DNA of 48,630 nt from a virus, in IMG/VR virus record IMGVR_UViG_3300021197_000355, positions 1 to 48,630 of that record. One strand, 5' to 3'. Made by a program: the position numbers and the translations under genes. Shown here piece by piece: positions 9,699 to 17,421 of the stretch (positions are counted from its first letter, which is position 1; each line of letters opens with the position of its first letter). Under the pieces are notes generated by a model. That model had not been told where the DNA came from. It worked only from the letters and a program-made list of their open reading frames with translations, and made no database searches.

Positions 9699-9917
9699 TC
9701 AATCCTCTAGCATTTTATCAGCCCACTCAAAGGCCTCATGCTTTATTTCTTCAACCCTAGCTCGCCCCTGATGAGCCGCCAAAAGCCCTGCAAGAGCTTG
9801 TCCTGCAAGGTAAAGGCGTGCCGTCAGGGGTTTATTTTTATTTTTAGCTGGTCTCCCTAGCTTCTTCTGTCGATACTGTTCCGCCTCTTCTTCAAGGCTT
9901 GTTGTTTTTTTGTTCAC
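9699..9917 (-). CDS. Hypothetical small protein, 72 aa
   Basis: This is the last gene of the leftward operon. It begins with GTG at 9917 and overlaps the upstream gene by 26 bases. The protein has a charged N-terminus with KKLGRPAKNKNKP, an AT-hook-like GRP core flanked by basic residues, and a helical C-terminus with LAGQALAGLLAAH. The GRP core may hint at DNA contact, but this is weak. No family recognised. Confidence 0.55.
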   Translation of the reverse strand: MNKKTTSLEEEAEQYRQKKLGRPAKNKNKPLTARLYLAGQALAGLLAAHQGRARVEEIKHEAFEWADKMLED

Positions 9918-10065
9918 GTTCTTTTACCCATCCTAAGTTGCGGAAGTAGGCTTGATCAAAACCTAACTGCCAGTTCCTGTGTTCTCTAAACTTATACTGT
10001 TGGTTGTAGGGATTTGAAAGTTGACCTTGGATAAAAGCCAACCTCCCTTGTTCATATGGATTCAC
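9892..10065 (-). CDS. Small RMF/CrpP-like protein, 57 aa
   Basis: The start chosen is GTG at 10065, because it forms a GTGA overlap with the upstream stop and has AAGGA 9 bases before it. The product begins MNPYEQGRLAFIQGQLSNPY and continues with FREHRNWQLGFDQAY. The pattern of a Gly-x-x-A helix, an NPY turn and W-x-x-G-(F/W)-x-x-A resembles ribosome modulation factor and the CrpP family, which are short proteins of similar size and common in phages. If the resemblance holds it may act on ribosomes; this is inference from a short sequence. A longer reading from 10110 would overlap the upstream gene by 49 bases and is less likely. Confidence 0.55.
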   Translation of the reverse strand: MNPYEQGRLAFIQGQLSNPYNQQYKFREHRNWQLGFDQAYFRNLGWVKEREQKNNKP

Positions 10066-10295
10066 TTGCTTTTTTCCTTCATTGTTTCTAGCATTTTTTC
10101 CAGATACCATTGTGCTTTCTCCATATCTTGTACAGGGTTTTGTTTATACCTGTGTCTGTGTTGATACTTAATCATGTTGCCTTGACAGTAAGCAATAAAA
10201 CCTTCAGTGCCTAGTACCTGTTTGATATAGTCAATGCATTCTATACCACTCAGGTTATAGTGGGCAGGTTTATTTACTGGATCGTAGTCTGACAT
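10062..10295 (-). CDS. DUF3310 protein (nucleotide kinase-associated family)
   Basis: The 77-residue protein has the DUF3310 pattern: V-N-K-P-A-H-Y-N near the start, GIECIDYIKQVLG, then GFIAYCQGNMIKYQHRHRYKQNP and a final DMEKAQWYLEKM helix. The same domain occurs at one end of T7 gp1.7, a nucleotide kinase. Here it stands alone next to the ribonucleotide reductase, consistent with nucleotide metabolism. Its start follows the RNR stop directly. A catalytic role for the stand-alone domain is not established. Confidence 0.75.
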   Translation of the reverse strand: MSDYDPVNKPAHYNLSGIECIDYIKQVLGTEGFIAYCQGNMIKYQHRHRYKQNPVQDMEKAQWYLEKMLETMKEKSK

Positions 10296-12200
10296 CTAAG
10301 CTCCTATATCTACAATTTCACACACGTCACCAGTGCAAGCTAAAGTTTGACTACCTGCAGTAGTGTCCTCTTTCTCATACTCCGAAAGCTTGCTCCAGTC
10401 AATAGTCTTTGGCATTAAATCTAAAAGATTTTTGTAGTCTGATTTGCCAACCTCTTGATACGGTGCTTGCTGATAAGTATGTTCGTTATAGGGTAAGAAG
10501 GATACACCTGACATCTCATCAAAGTGCTCATAGACAAATGCACCTACACTGAACCACTCATCCTTACGGACATTTACAGTAATGCTAGGCTTATGCTCAC
10601 ACCAATGACGTTGATACATTAACCAAGTCTCTAACTGTTCAATCGCAGTTAAGTCAGCAGTAAGGATCGCATTCTGTGGAGCCTTGACAGGAAAGCTAAA
10701 CACAGTGGTAGCATCTGGCTTCATTACATCTGGCTCACTAGGGATACCCTGATCCTGCATGAAAGCAGTTAGAGGGTCTTTGTTATCACCACGTACAGTA
10801 CGGATATAATATGCAGAGTGACGAGGGTGTATGCCACTGGCAGAGTCAACCAATTGTGATACCGTTCCAGATGGTTTAACACAGCTAATTGCAGTAGAGG
10901 GCGGTATGTCAAAACGACTAGCAAATTCAGCATTAGTAGTAACAGAGACATTTCGTAAGTGCTCCAGTGTTTTAGGTAGACCTTTATTTTTACTTGTGAG
11001 AATCCTGTTGTCCATTATCCCTGTGAGAGACACACCAAGCAGTCGTTCTTCTTCTGTATTACGCTGCCACACTTTTCGCAGGTATGGGAACTTGGTGTAG
11101 GTTGACTGAATTGTTCCAAGTATAGTTGCAATGCGGACTTTTCGTTCAAGATCCTCAACAGTATCCGTAGCACGGACAACAACTTCCGTAAGATTACAGA
11201 ACTGATAAGGACGAAGAATGATTTCACTGCAAGGATTAGTCCCAAAGTCCCAGTCAGGATCACGCCTACCATACTTAGCAGCTTGCTTCTTACTTGCTTC
11301 ACGATTGAATATACCACGCTCTCCGCTCCCTGATTCTACCAGAGACATCCACTCACGCATAAAGGAAATGGCATCTGGTTTCTCTGTGTAACTGACTGAG
11401 TTGTTAGCTAGTGCACGTTGAGGATCATTCTCCCACCAAGCACCTGACTTAGCATGACGCATACGATCATCACTCAGGTTGGATAGAGAAATCATAGCTG
11501 ATCTACGTACACCACCTACAACTACTACCTCACCAATCTTACACATGATATCATGACACTCAATAGAAGATAGTTTACGACCCTGAGCATCTTTAAACAC
11601 TTTAATTACAAAGTTGAACAAGTCTATCAAAGGTGATGGTCCTGAAGCTCTGCCTCCAAAGGTTTTTAATCGAGCACCTGCAGGACGTACACGAGAAGTA
11701 TCCCACTTGGGAATCTCACCACTATAGAGGAGTGCTATTAATTGTCTGAGAGCCTTTGCCCAACCTTCTTTACTATCCCTGACGGCGACGGTGGTTTCAC
11801 TGTCGTAGAGGTCTGGAACTTCAGGAAGTCTGCTTATGAACTGGCGTTCTACGGAGAACCCTACCCCAGTTCCACAGAGGAGGATGAACATAGCTTCATC
11901 GAAGGACTTAGGATCATCTACGGGTAGATAACTACAGTTATAACCTGCGGTGTTATCTCTATCTAGGGCAGGACCACTGGTCATCATTGCCCTCATGGAA
12001 GGCATTACCTCTAGTCCAAGGATAGCATCTCGTATCTTGTTCACAAAAGAATCATTGCCTAGCTTAGGTCGTACTACATTATCCATGTAGCGTTCAACAG
12101 TCTCTTGCCAAGACTCCCTACGGTTTTCCTTATCCAACCACCTAGCATAACGAGAGGTATGGATGAAGGCTTGATAGTCTGTTGGTAAATAATTACTCAT
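10296..12200 (-). CDS. nrdJ: Monomeric class II (adenosylcobalamin-dependent) ribonucleotide reductase
   Basis: The 634-residue protein reduces ribonucleotides to deoxyribonucleotides using a cobalamin-generated thiyl radical. Residues matching the Lactobacillus leichmannii enzyme are visible: the redox pair Cys89 (AGYNCSY) and Cys335 (QFCNL), the thiyl Cys324 with Glu326 in NPCSEI, and the C-terminal shuttle pair C622-x4-C627. It is about 100 residues shorter than the L. leichmannii protein. No small subunit or activase gene is needed for this class, and none is present. It overlaps the MazG gene (ATGA) and sits with the other dNTP genes. It depends on host cobalamin. Confidence 0.93.
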   Translation of the reverse strand: MSNYLPTDYQAFIHTSRYARWLDKENRRESWQETVERYMDNVVRPKLGNDSFVNKIRDAILGLEVMPSMRAMMTSGPALDRDNTAGYNCSYLPVDDPKSFDEAMFILLCGTGVGFSVERQFISRLPEVPDLYDSETTVAVRDSKEGWAKALRQLIALLYSGEIPKWDTSRVRPAGARLKTFGGRASGPSPLIDLFNFVIKVFKDAQGRKLSSIECHDIMCKIGEVVVVGGVRRSAMISLSNLSDDRMRHAKSGAWWENDPQRALANNSVSYTEKPDAISFMREWMSLVESGSGERGIFNREASKKQAAKYGRRDPDWDFGTNPCSEIILRPYQFCNLTEVVVRATDTVEDLERKVRIATILGTIQSTYTKFPYLRKVWQRNTEEERLLGVSLTGIMDNRILTSKNKGLPKTLEHLRNVSVTTNAEFASRFDIPPSTAISCVKPSGTVSQLVDSASGIHPRHSAYYIRTVRGDNKDPLTAFMQDQGIPSEPDVMKPDATTVFSFPVKAPQNAILTADLTAIEQLETWLMYQRHWCEHKPSITVNVRKDEWFSVGAFVYEHFDEMSGVSFLPYNEHTYQQAPYQEVGKSDYKNLLDLMPKTIDWSKLSEYEKEDTTAGSQTLACTGDVCEIVDIGA

Positions 12201-12550
12201 CGTTTGTCCCCATTCCCTTTGAGTGTACCACGTTTCTTTCGATCTTGAAGTTTGTCCAAGTTATTCTTTGCAACCTCTCCCATGTTTACGTTAAGATCTC
12301 TACACAGTGCAGCAATGTACCACAGGCAGTCACCTACCTCATCTGCAATGGCATCTCTGTCAAAGTTACCATCACGTAAGATCTTCTTTACCTTATTGGC
12401 TACCTCACCTGCCTCTGCAGCAAGGCCTAGTGCAGGGTAGATAACCTGATGTTCTACCCTATAGATTGCAGTATCAGAAGCAGCCTCTTGGTAGAAGTCA
12501 AAGCCCATATCAGTAACATTCCAGTAATCTATTTCTTCTTTAGTCAGCAT
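12197..12550 (-). CDS. MazG-like nucleotide pyrophosphohydrolase
   Basis: The 117-residue protein has ALGLAAEAGEVANKVKK (an ExxE metal site) and, about 30 residues later, ADEVGDCLWYIAALC (ExxD), the arrangement of the all-alpha NTP pyrophosphatase (MazG/dUTPase-like) superfamily. Expected activity is hydrolysis of (d)NTPs to NMP and pyrophosphate, either to clean the pool or to alter alarmone signalling. ATG at 12550 is chosen because GAGG lies 9 bases upstream; a GTG at 12565 has no better site. It overlaps both neighbours (ATGA with RNR), so it belongs to the same transcript. Confidence 0.8.
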   Translation of the reverse strand: MLTKEEIDYWNVTDMGFDFYQEAASDTAIYRVEHQVIYPALGLAAEAGEVANKVKKILRDGNFDRDAIADEVGDCLWYIAALCRDLNVNMGEVAKNNLDKLQDRKKRGTLKGNGDKR

Positions 12551-12731
12551 GTTGAATGACCTCACATCCAGTTATTGTTACATCGTCTAAGTCGTAAAGG
12601 GCATCCTCAATTAAACCCTTTACCACATTGCAGTTATCCCCAGACAACTCTAGGAAATTTGCATCTCTATCCACTAGTAGGTTTATAGTTACCTCGTAGG
12701 GGAAACTTAAGTTATACTGTTTTTTTCGCAT
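12540..12731 (-). CDS. Hypothetical small protein, 63 aa
   Basis: ATG at 12731 starts MRKKQYNLSFPYEVTINLLVDRD, a beta-rich N-terminus followed by a helix (NCNVVKGLIEDALYDLDDV) and a short C-terminal strand. No family recognised. A promoter-like sequence and an ACTTAAGT palindrome lie across its first codons, so some transcripts may start inside this gene and serve only MazG, RNR and the genes after them. Confidence 0.55.
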   Translation of the reverse strand: MRKKQYNLSFPYEVTINLLVDRDANFLELSGDNCNVVKGLIEDALYDLDDVTITGCEVIQHAD

Positions 12732-12738
12732 TAGTCAA
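12704..12738 (-). promoter_or_regulatory. Promoter with overlapping ACTTAAGT operator inside the replication operon
   Basis: Read on the minus strand: TTGACT (plus 12733-12738), a 16-base spacer, TATAAC (plus 12711-12716), with the palindrome AACTTAAGTT (12704-12713) overlapping the -10. The same promoter form and palindrome core recur upstream of int and at the head of the rightward arm. The promoter would boost MazG, RNR, DUF3310 and the last two genes. Confidence 0.5.
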
Positions 12739-12776
12739 GCTTTCCCTCTCCTACTCTGAGATTATTTAAAAGTTCT

Positions 12777-13553
12777 TCACTTGCCATAGACATCTCGTAA
12801 TCTTTCCAACGAGACAAACTCTGGTTCGTAATACCCACCTTGGATATTTCTTTTAATAATGACTCCCTTCCACCATTCATTGTTAGCTTGCCCTGCCCAA
12901 CCTTCCTTGCCCCCCTTGAAGCAACCTGCGACCAAGCCGATAGTTGGACTAGGGTGAGCATCATCCTTAAAAAACATACTACGCTTATGACTGTGGCCAA
13001 CAGTAGTAGAACTGTGGCGTTTCTGGATAAGCCCATAAGCGTGATGTAGACCAGACATAGCTGTACCATAGTTACCGCTAGAAATGTAATGAGCATATGA
13101 TACACCGTCATAATCAACGATGGAGGGGGCTGAATTACTGTACTCGTGATACTCATCAAACCATACATCCGTCTGTAAGTGAGAGAAGCTTATACCATAA
13201 GTAGCTCCCTCAAGTCTAGGATCATTTGCAATAGCTTTCTTGATCCTGTTTTCATGATTACCTTCAAACCCAAAGAAAGCAGGACGTTTCTTTTTCATCA
13301 ATCTAAATTTACGTCTCAGTCTTTCTTGAGCATCGTTGTAGTGATTGATATCAGCCTCGTAGTTCTGAGCTACAATAGCTTGTGGATACCGAGTGTCGTA
13401 ACTATTGAGGGACTTAAGGTCTGCACCATCCCCCAAGTCTACGACATAATCAGGCCTGATGTCATACAAAAAGTCTGCTAACCAGTCAAACCTTTCATTT
13501 GAAATCGAGGGTTCTGAGTGTGCGCAAGTGAATACGACTGCTGTTTTACTCAT
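12777..13553 (-). CDS. Calcineurin-like metallophosphoesterase, 258 aa
   Basis: The order of motifs is that of the metallophosphoesterase superfamily: CAH at 10-12 (usually DxH), GDGAD at 41-45 (GDxxD), GNHEN at 98-102 (GNH(E/D)) and GHSH at 186-189. The first metal ligand Asp is replaced by Cys10, but the remaining ligands are kept. Similar proteins occur in marine phages. The substrate is unknown and could be DNA ends, RNA ends or nucleotides. The gene lies between a resolvase-like nuclease and MazG and overlaps the upstream gene by ATGA. Confidence 0.8.
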   Translation of the reverse strand: MSKTAVVFTCAHSEPSISNERFDWLADFLYDIRPDYVVDLGDGADLKSLNSYDTRYPQAIVAQNYEADINHYNDAQERLRRKFRLMKKKRPAFFGFEGNHENRIKKAIANDPRLEGATYGISFSHLQTDVWFDEYHEYSNSAPSIVDYDGVSYAHYISSGNYGTAMSGLHHAYGLIQKRHSSTTVGHSHKRSMFFKDDAHPSPTIGLVAGCFKGGKEGWAGQANNEWWKGVIIKRNIQGGYYEPEFVSLERLRDVYGK

Positions 13554-13792
13554 GTCATGTGCTCCTTATACATCTCTCCAACCTCTAAGGGTTCGATGCT
13601 TCTATCAAAGTGTTTCTTCCATTCGTAGGCATCTTCAAAGTCGTCAAACCAGAAGTTAGCCTCTTCTATTTCTCCATCAATCTCGGTCTTGCAAACAAGA
13701 AAGTAACCAGAATCTTCTGGAGATAACTCACCTTCAGGTAAATCTTCAACTGCTATCGGGCCTTGAGTTACTGCCCACACTTTTATTCCCAA
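13550..13792 (-). CDS. Hypothetical acidic protein, 80 aa
   Basis: This small acidic protein begins MGIKVWAVTQGP and contains GYFLVCKTEIDGEIEEANFWFDDFEDAYEWKKHF, a strand-strand-helix layout seen in many small phage proteins. No family recognised. It overlaps the upstream nuclease gene by 47 bases and the downstream phosphoesterase by 4 (ATGA), so it is clearly part of the operon. Confidence 0.55.
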   Translation of the reverse strand: MGIKVWAVTQGPIAVEDLPEGELSPEDSGYFLVCKTEIDGEIEEANFWFDDFEDAYEWKKHFDRSIEPLEVGEMYKEHMT

Positions 13793-14132
13793 TCTTCCAA
13801 CTCCTTAATAGTTCCATATAGTGGTCTATTCCAACCATAACCACCCAAGGTTTTCTGTCTGATCTAAAGAACACTACAGGTTCATGTGGTGTATGTCTAG
13901 ATGCTTGTTCGATAAAACCGTATACAGTTTTTAGTTCTGCCTTCCGTCTCTTTACCTCAATGGAGAGCGGTATCTTTTTTCTAGCTGCAGGTGATAGTTG
14001 AATGTCTTCTCCACTGTCACCCATGATAGTAGACTTGATGTCATCAGGTTCAAACTCAGGAAAGGTCTCCAACAGTCTGTCTCTAATCTCTTGCTGACCA
14101 AGCCTACCTTTTTGTTTAGCTTGCTTTGTCAT
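13746..14132 (-). CDS. Putative PD-(D/E)XK nuclease, Holliday-junction-resolvase-like
   Basis: The 128-residue protein has KGRLGQQEIRDRL (Glu15), GED (Asp43) and IEVKRRK (Glu59-x-Lys61). This spacing fits the E...D...ExK core of restriction-endonuclease-like resolvases. In a T7-type replication module the resolving nuclease is endonuclease I; this protein is not obviously related to it in sequence and may take its place. The C-terminus after SWKIGN is low complexity. It overlaps the exonuclease gene by 17 bases. Confidence 0.6.
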   Translation of the reverse strand: MTKQAKQKGRLGQQEIRDRLLETFPEFEPDDIKSTIMGDSGEDIQLSPAARKKIPLSIEVKRRKAELKTVYGFIEQASRHTPHEPVVFFRSDRKPWVVMVGIDHYMELLRSWKIGNKSVGSNSRPDSS

Positions 14133-14979
14133 GTTTAACCTCTGGTACTTTGGGTTCTACCTCAACATGCACAAGAAACTCTGGACCTTTTGAATACAAG
14201 AAGGTACGTAAGTTAGGCCAACACAACTTTTTGTATTCGCAGTACCCACATTGCATTGACAACTTCATGTTAGGGCTTGTCTTAGATTGAGGTACAGGAG
14301 AGATACGTGTAGTAGGTATATCACCAACTACCATAGCCTTGGTTTCCTGCATCTCCCTCTCTTTGTGCTTTAGTTCCTCAGTGAAGTCATACACATCTAA
14401 ACATACATGACCATTCTGTTTATCAATTGCAAGGAAAGCCCCATGTGTTTTGTTTGTAACCAGTGGGTCATCCTTACCTGCGTACACATAGGAACTTAGC
14501 TGAGATATGTAACCAAAAGGGTCATCCTCTCTGAGTGCACCACTGCTAAACTTCTTAAATGCATAAGAGCTACAGGACTTTACATCCACAGTCATACCGT
14601 CAATCACTGCATCTCTATGACCTTTGATACCATGTACATCTAGTCTATCTTGCTGACCCTGTACATCGTGACCTGCTGCCTCTGCCATACTTAGTATAAG
14701 TTCTTCAATCATGTCACCATAAAAGAACTTGAGCAGCGTATGAGGTTGTAATGGTTCTCCTTTACCAGACGAATTAATTTTATACCACAGCTTTCTTTTG
14801 CAGGGTGTACCAATAGAAGATAGCGACAGATATCCCCTAGCTTTTTGGGGCTTAGAAAAGCGGTTGTTTGCAGAACTAGCTACAGCCATAGCCATACCAG
14901 TACTAATGGTTTTATTCCAACCACCTTCTCCCTGTATTACTTTGTAGATATCCTCTACAAGTGTTTCTATTTTAGTCAT
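14116..14979 (-). CDS. Cas4/RecB-like exonuclease with Fe-S cluster motif
   Basis: This 287-residue PD-(D/E)XK nuclease shows Asp123 (GHRDAVIDG), the DVK core (Asp132, Lys134) and QLSSY (Q160xxxY164), as in RecB/Cas4 nucleases. Four cysteines are placed as in Cas4 and AddB: Cys60 (GTPCKRKLW) and the C-terminal C244xxC247x5C253, which in those families bind a 4Fe-4S cluster. It probably performs 5' end resection for recombination or host DNA degradation, the job of gp6 exonuclease in T7. GGAG lies just upstream of the ATG. A stem-loop separates it from the SSB gene. Confidence 0.8.
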   Translation of the reverse strand: MTKIETLVEDIYKVIQGEGGWNKTISTGMAMAVASSANNRFSKPQKARGYLSLSSIGTPCKRKLWYKINSSGKGEPLQPHTLLKFFYGDMIEELILSMAEAAGHDVQGQQDRLDVHGIKGHRDAVIDGMTVDVKSCSSYAFKKFSSGALREDDPFGYISQLSSYVYAGKDDPLVTNKTHGAFLAIDKQNGHVCLDVYDFTEELKHKEREMQETKAMVVGDIPTTRISPVPQSKTSPNMKLSMQCGYCEYKKLCWPNLRTFLYSKGPEFLVHVEVEPKVPEVKHDKAS

Positions 14980-14997
14980 CTCGACTCCTAGTTAAAT

Positions 14998-15034
14998 TAG
15001 GGGTGAGGAGAAAGGACAAAACCCCCACCCCCTA
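14998..15034 (-). terminator. GC-rich hairpin between SSB-like and exonuclease genes
   Basis: On the minus strand TAGGGGGTG pairs with CACCCCTA, with one bulged G, enclosing about 20 bases, and the 3' arm is followed by ATTT. It may act as an attenuator or mRNA 3' stabiliser after the abundant SSB transcript, since the operon continues beyond it. Confidence 0.45.
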
Positions 15035-15042
15035 GTTGCACC

Positions 15043-15573
15043 TTAGAACAATACTGCTTCTTCTGTAGGTGCTGACTCAGGCTTCTTTGTAGAAGGGGGG
15101 GAGCCTTCATCGTCCTGAGGTTGAATATACTGAACATGATCTAGAACTTTAAGTGACTCTAGTCGTGAGCCTACGTTACCATACTTAGGTATATCGTAGA
15201 TAGCTACTGTTGCTTCTACAGTAGACCCATTACCAATGGAGCCATCGCTATCGTAATCCCAAGTACTACCATCAGACTTTGTAACACTAGGCGCACCGCC
15301 ACTCCAATCATATCCAGTACTAAACTTACGGTCAAACTTGACAATCATACCACGGCCTTCTGGATCAGGCTTAGGTTGTCGAGGTGACTTAGCTGCTGCC
15401 AGTTTAGCTACCTCAACATCGTCAAGAATTATATTAATTGTACAAGCTCCGTTGTACTTTTCGTAGTTACCCTCCGCTTCTTCTGTGGGTTTCCATCCAG
15501 TGAGGTCACGGTTCTGTTCAAAAACTTTCGCCCACTCTGCAATACCAGTTACTTTTACTATTCGTGTAGCCAT
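15043..15573 (-). CDS. Single-stranded DNA-binding protein, T7 gp2.5-like
   Basis: The 176-residue protein is beta-rich (KYNGACTINIILDD, MIVKFDRKF, VEATVAIYDI) and ends in a flexible acidic tail with a C-terminal Phe (ESAPTEEAVLF), the hallmark of T7 gp2.5-type SSBs that contact polymerase and helicase. It lies directly upstream of the exonuclease and downstream of the polymerase, in the usual position. Sequence identity to known SSBs was not measured; the call rests on architecture and context. Confidence 0.7.
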   Translation of the reverse strand: MATRIVKVTGIAEWAKVFEQNRDLTGWKPTEEAEGNYEKYNGACTINIILDDVEVAKLAAAKSPRQPKPDPEGRGMIVKFDRKFSTGYDWSGGAPSVTKSDGSTWDYDSDGSIGNGSTVEATVAIYDIPKYGNVGSRLESLKVLDHVQYIQPQDDEGSPPSTKKPESAPTEEAVLF

Positions 15574-15588
15574 TGCTACCTCCTTTGT

Positions 15589-17421
15589 TTAGTGCACATC
15601 TGCATAGGTTTGACCATACTGTACGTCAATACCTAAGTCAACATTTAATTTCAACTGTTCGTTAAGTTTTTCTATGGCCCATTGTAGAACCGATGTGTGA
15701 ACACTCTCTTCCCCTTTTCTGATTACGTTAATACTCTCGTCGTGAAACTGGCCAACTATATTAGACCTCTTTGATCTATATAGTGCAACCCACCTGTCAA
15801 AGCAATAGGCTCCAGTACTTTGATTGATAGTAGAGAAAGCATCCTTCTCAAACCTCAAGCTATGCCAGAACTTACTGACAGGATTCTGTACCCACATCTC
15901 ATCATTGATACGGCGTACAGTCTGGTCACTGACAAACTGCTGAACAGACCAGTTACGTTTCCAATAGGCATCAATAAGCTTCTGTGCATTCTGTATTGTC
16001 ATACCAGTTGTCCTTGATAACTTAGCTGCACCAACACCGTAGGTTGCTGAGTAGTTTACCACCTTGTAGTTCTTTCGTAACTCTTTCAACTCAGGTAACT
16101 CTCCGTTGTTATACCTATCAATTTGATTTTGAGTAACAGACCCTGCATGTTTTGCCAAGTCTAAATGTGGATCAAACCCATCCTGTGACATCTCTGCAAC
16201 ATAGTCTGGATCATACGGATACATATAGTGACGCTTAGTAGTATCTTCAAGTGATGTCATGTCAGCACCACATAAAAGATGTCCGTCAGGTGCAATCAAA
16301 CAGCCACGTATTTCTTTACCCCAAGGCTTATCTATCCCAGGAAGATTAACCAGTGGTCTCTTGTGTCTGAAGCGAAGAGTATTTGTAAGTCCAGAGATTT
16401 CTGCCCTAACGTACCCATCACGTTCAGATGAAAGAAAACGTTTAACGATACCTCTCCTATGCTGAAGTACAGTCATACCATCAAGTACACCTACTTGTGG
16501 ATTGTTAGGTATAAGAAGTTTTACAGATGGGGTAAGTTCACGATTGCTGTTACGCACCTGTGGTACAGGCCCATTAGTACCATCATCAAAGGTACAGGGT
16601 TGCCAACCAAGAGACTTCAGCCAATCCTTAACTTGGTCAGGAGACTTGGGGTTAGACTCTTCGACACCCTTGACTACAGGTATTTCTCCATCATAAGTTA
16701 GTGGGTAGTCATTGTCCTCACAAAGTTTATGCCAACGATTACCATGTGCAGATAGTGATCCATCTTTTTTGAGCATGTTCTTTGGTTTAGTCTTGATAGA
16801 CATCAGCTTACGCATGGGCATCACAGCCACTAACTCTGCAACCTTCTTGTTCTCTAGCTCAGTAAGGTGAACTAGCAACTGCTCTGCCTTAGGTACATCA
16901 AGCTTCCAACATTGCAACTCTGCTTCTTTAGCACAGTCCATCTTAAACTCAAGGTAACGAAAGAACTTGTTCAACTGACCCTTGTCTTTATAGATAAACA
17001 TAAATCGAGCAAGCAAGTTTTTCCACAGCTTCCAGCTAATCTTGACATCTTCTACACAACGATGAGCATACACCTCTGGTGCAAGATTTACCCAATCATC
17101 AATCTTAGGTTTAGGAATACCAAAGTCCTCACCAAAAGAGTCTAGGTCGTGACGAGACCTGCTAAAGTTTAGCACCCAAGACATGGGTAGGGTATCGAAC
17201 AACTGAGCTTTCACCTTGATACCAAGGATCTTCTCAAGCAATGGCACATCATACCTCACAATGTTATGGCCAACCAAACCCTTTTGATTTAGGATCAGAT
17301 CACGCATGTCGCTATAGTCATACAGAGTGTCGTAATTAGTACCATCAGATGTGTAAGACAGACAGTGTATTTTAGTAGCATCATCCAACAGGTTGTCAGC
17401 TTCTACATCAAATACAATCAT
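15589..17421 (-). CDS. polA: Family A DNA polymerase with 3'-5' exonuclease, T7-like
   Basis: The 610-residue protein has exonuclease motifs FDVEAD (Asp5, Glu7), GHNIVRYD (Asp58) and RCVEDV. Polymerase motif A is CGADMTSLED, motif B is RKNYKVVNYSATYG and motif C is QFHDES (HDE at 560-562). In motif B the residue equivalent to E. coli Phe762 is Tyr457, as in T7. Length is somewhat below the 704 residues of T7. It replicates the phage genome with the primase-helicase whose stop overlaps its start (ATGA). Position 762 as Tyr favours dideoxynucleotide acceptance and is typical of lytic phages. Confidence 0.95.
   Translation of the reverse strand: MIVFDVEADNLLDDATKIHCLSYTSDGTNYDTLYDYSDMRDLILNQKGLVGHNIVRYDVPLLEKILGIKVKAQLFDTLPMSWVLNFSRSRHDLDSFGEDFGIPKPKIDDWVNLAPEVYAHRCVEDVKISWKLWKNLLARFMFIYKDKGQLNKFFRYLEFKMDCAKEAELQCWKLDVPKAEQLLVHLTELENKKVAELVAVMPMRKLMSIKTKPKNMLKKDGSLSAHGNRWHKLCEDNDYPLTYDGEIPVVKGVEESNPKSPDQVKDWLKSLGWQPCTFDDGTNGPVPQVRNSNRELTPSVKLLIPNNPQVGVLDGMTVLQHRRGIVKRFLSSERDGYVRAEISGLTNTLRFRHKRPLVNLPGIDKPWGKEIRGCLIAPDGHLLCGADMTSLEDTTKRHYMYPYDPDYVAEMSQDGFDPHLDLAKHAGSVTQNQIDRYNNGELPELKELRKNYKVVNYSATYGVGAAKLSRTTGMTIQNAQKLIDAYWKRNWSVQQFVSDQTVRRINDEMWVQNPVSKFWHSLRFEKDAFSTINQSTGAYCFDRWVALYRSKRSNIVGQFHDESINVIRKGEESVHTSVLQWAIEKLNEQLKLNVDLGIDVQYGQTYADVH

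Noticed and set aside
10296-12200. Inactive or truncated RNR, because it is about 100 residues shorter than the L. leichmannii enzyme
   Set aside because: All five catalytic cysteines and the catalytic Glu are present and in order, so it should be active.
12731-13168. A 145-codon minus-strand frame overlapping the phosphoesterase, ending in TAATG with the next gene
   Set aside because: It lies fully inside the well-supported phosphoesterase in another frame, has low-complexity hydrophobic sequence and no start site. The stop overlap is probably chance.
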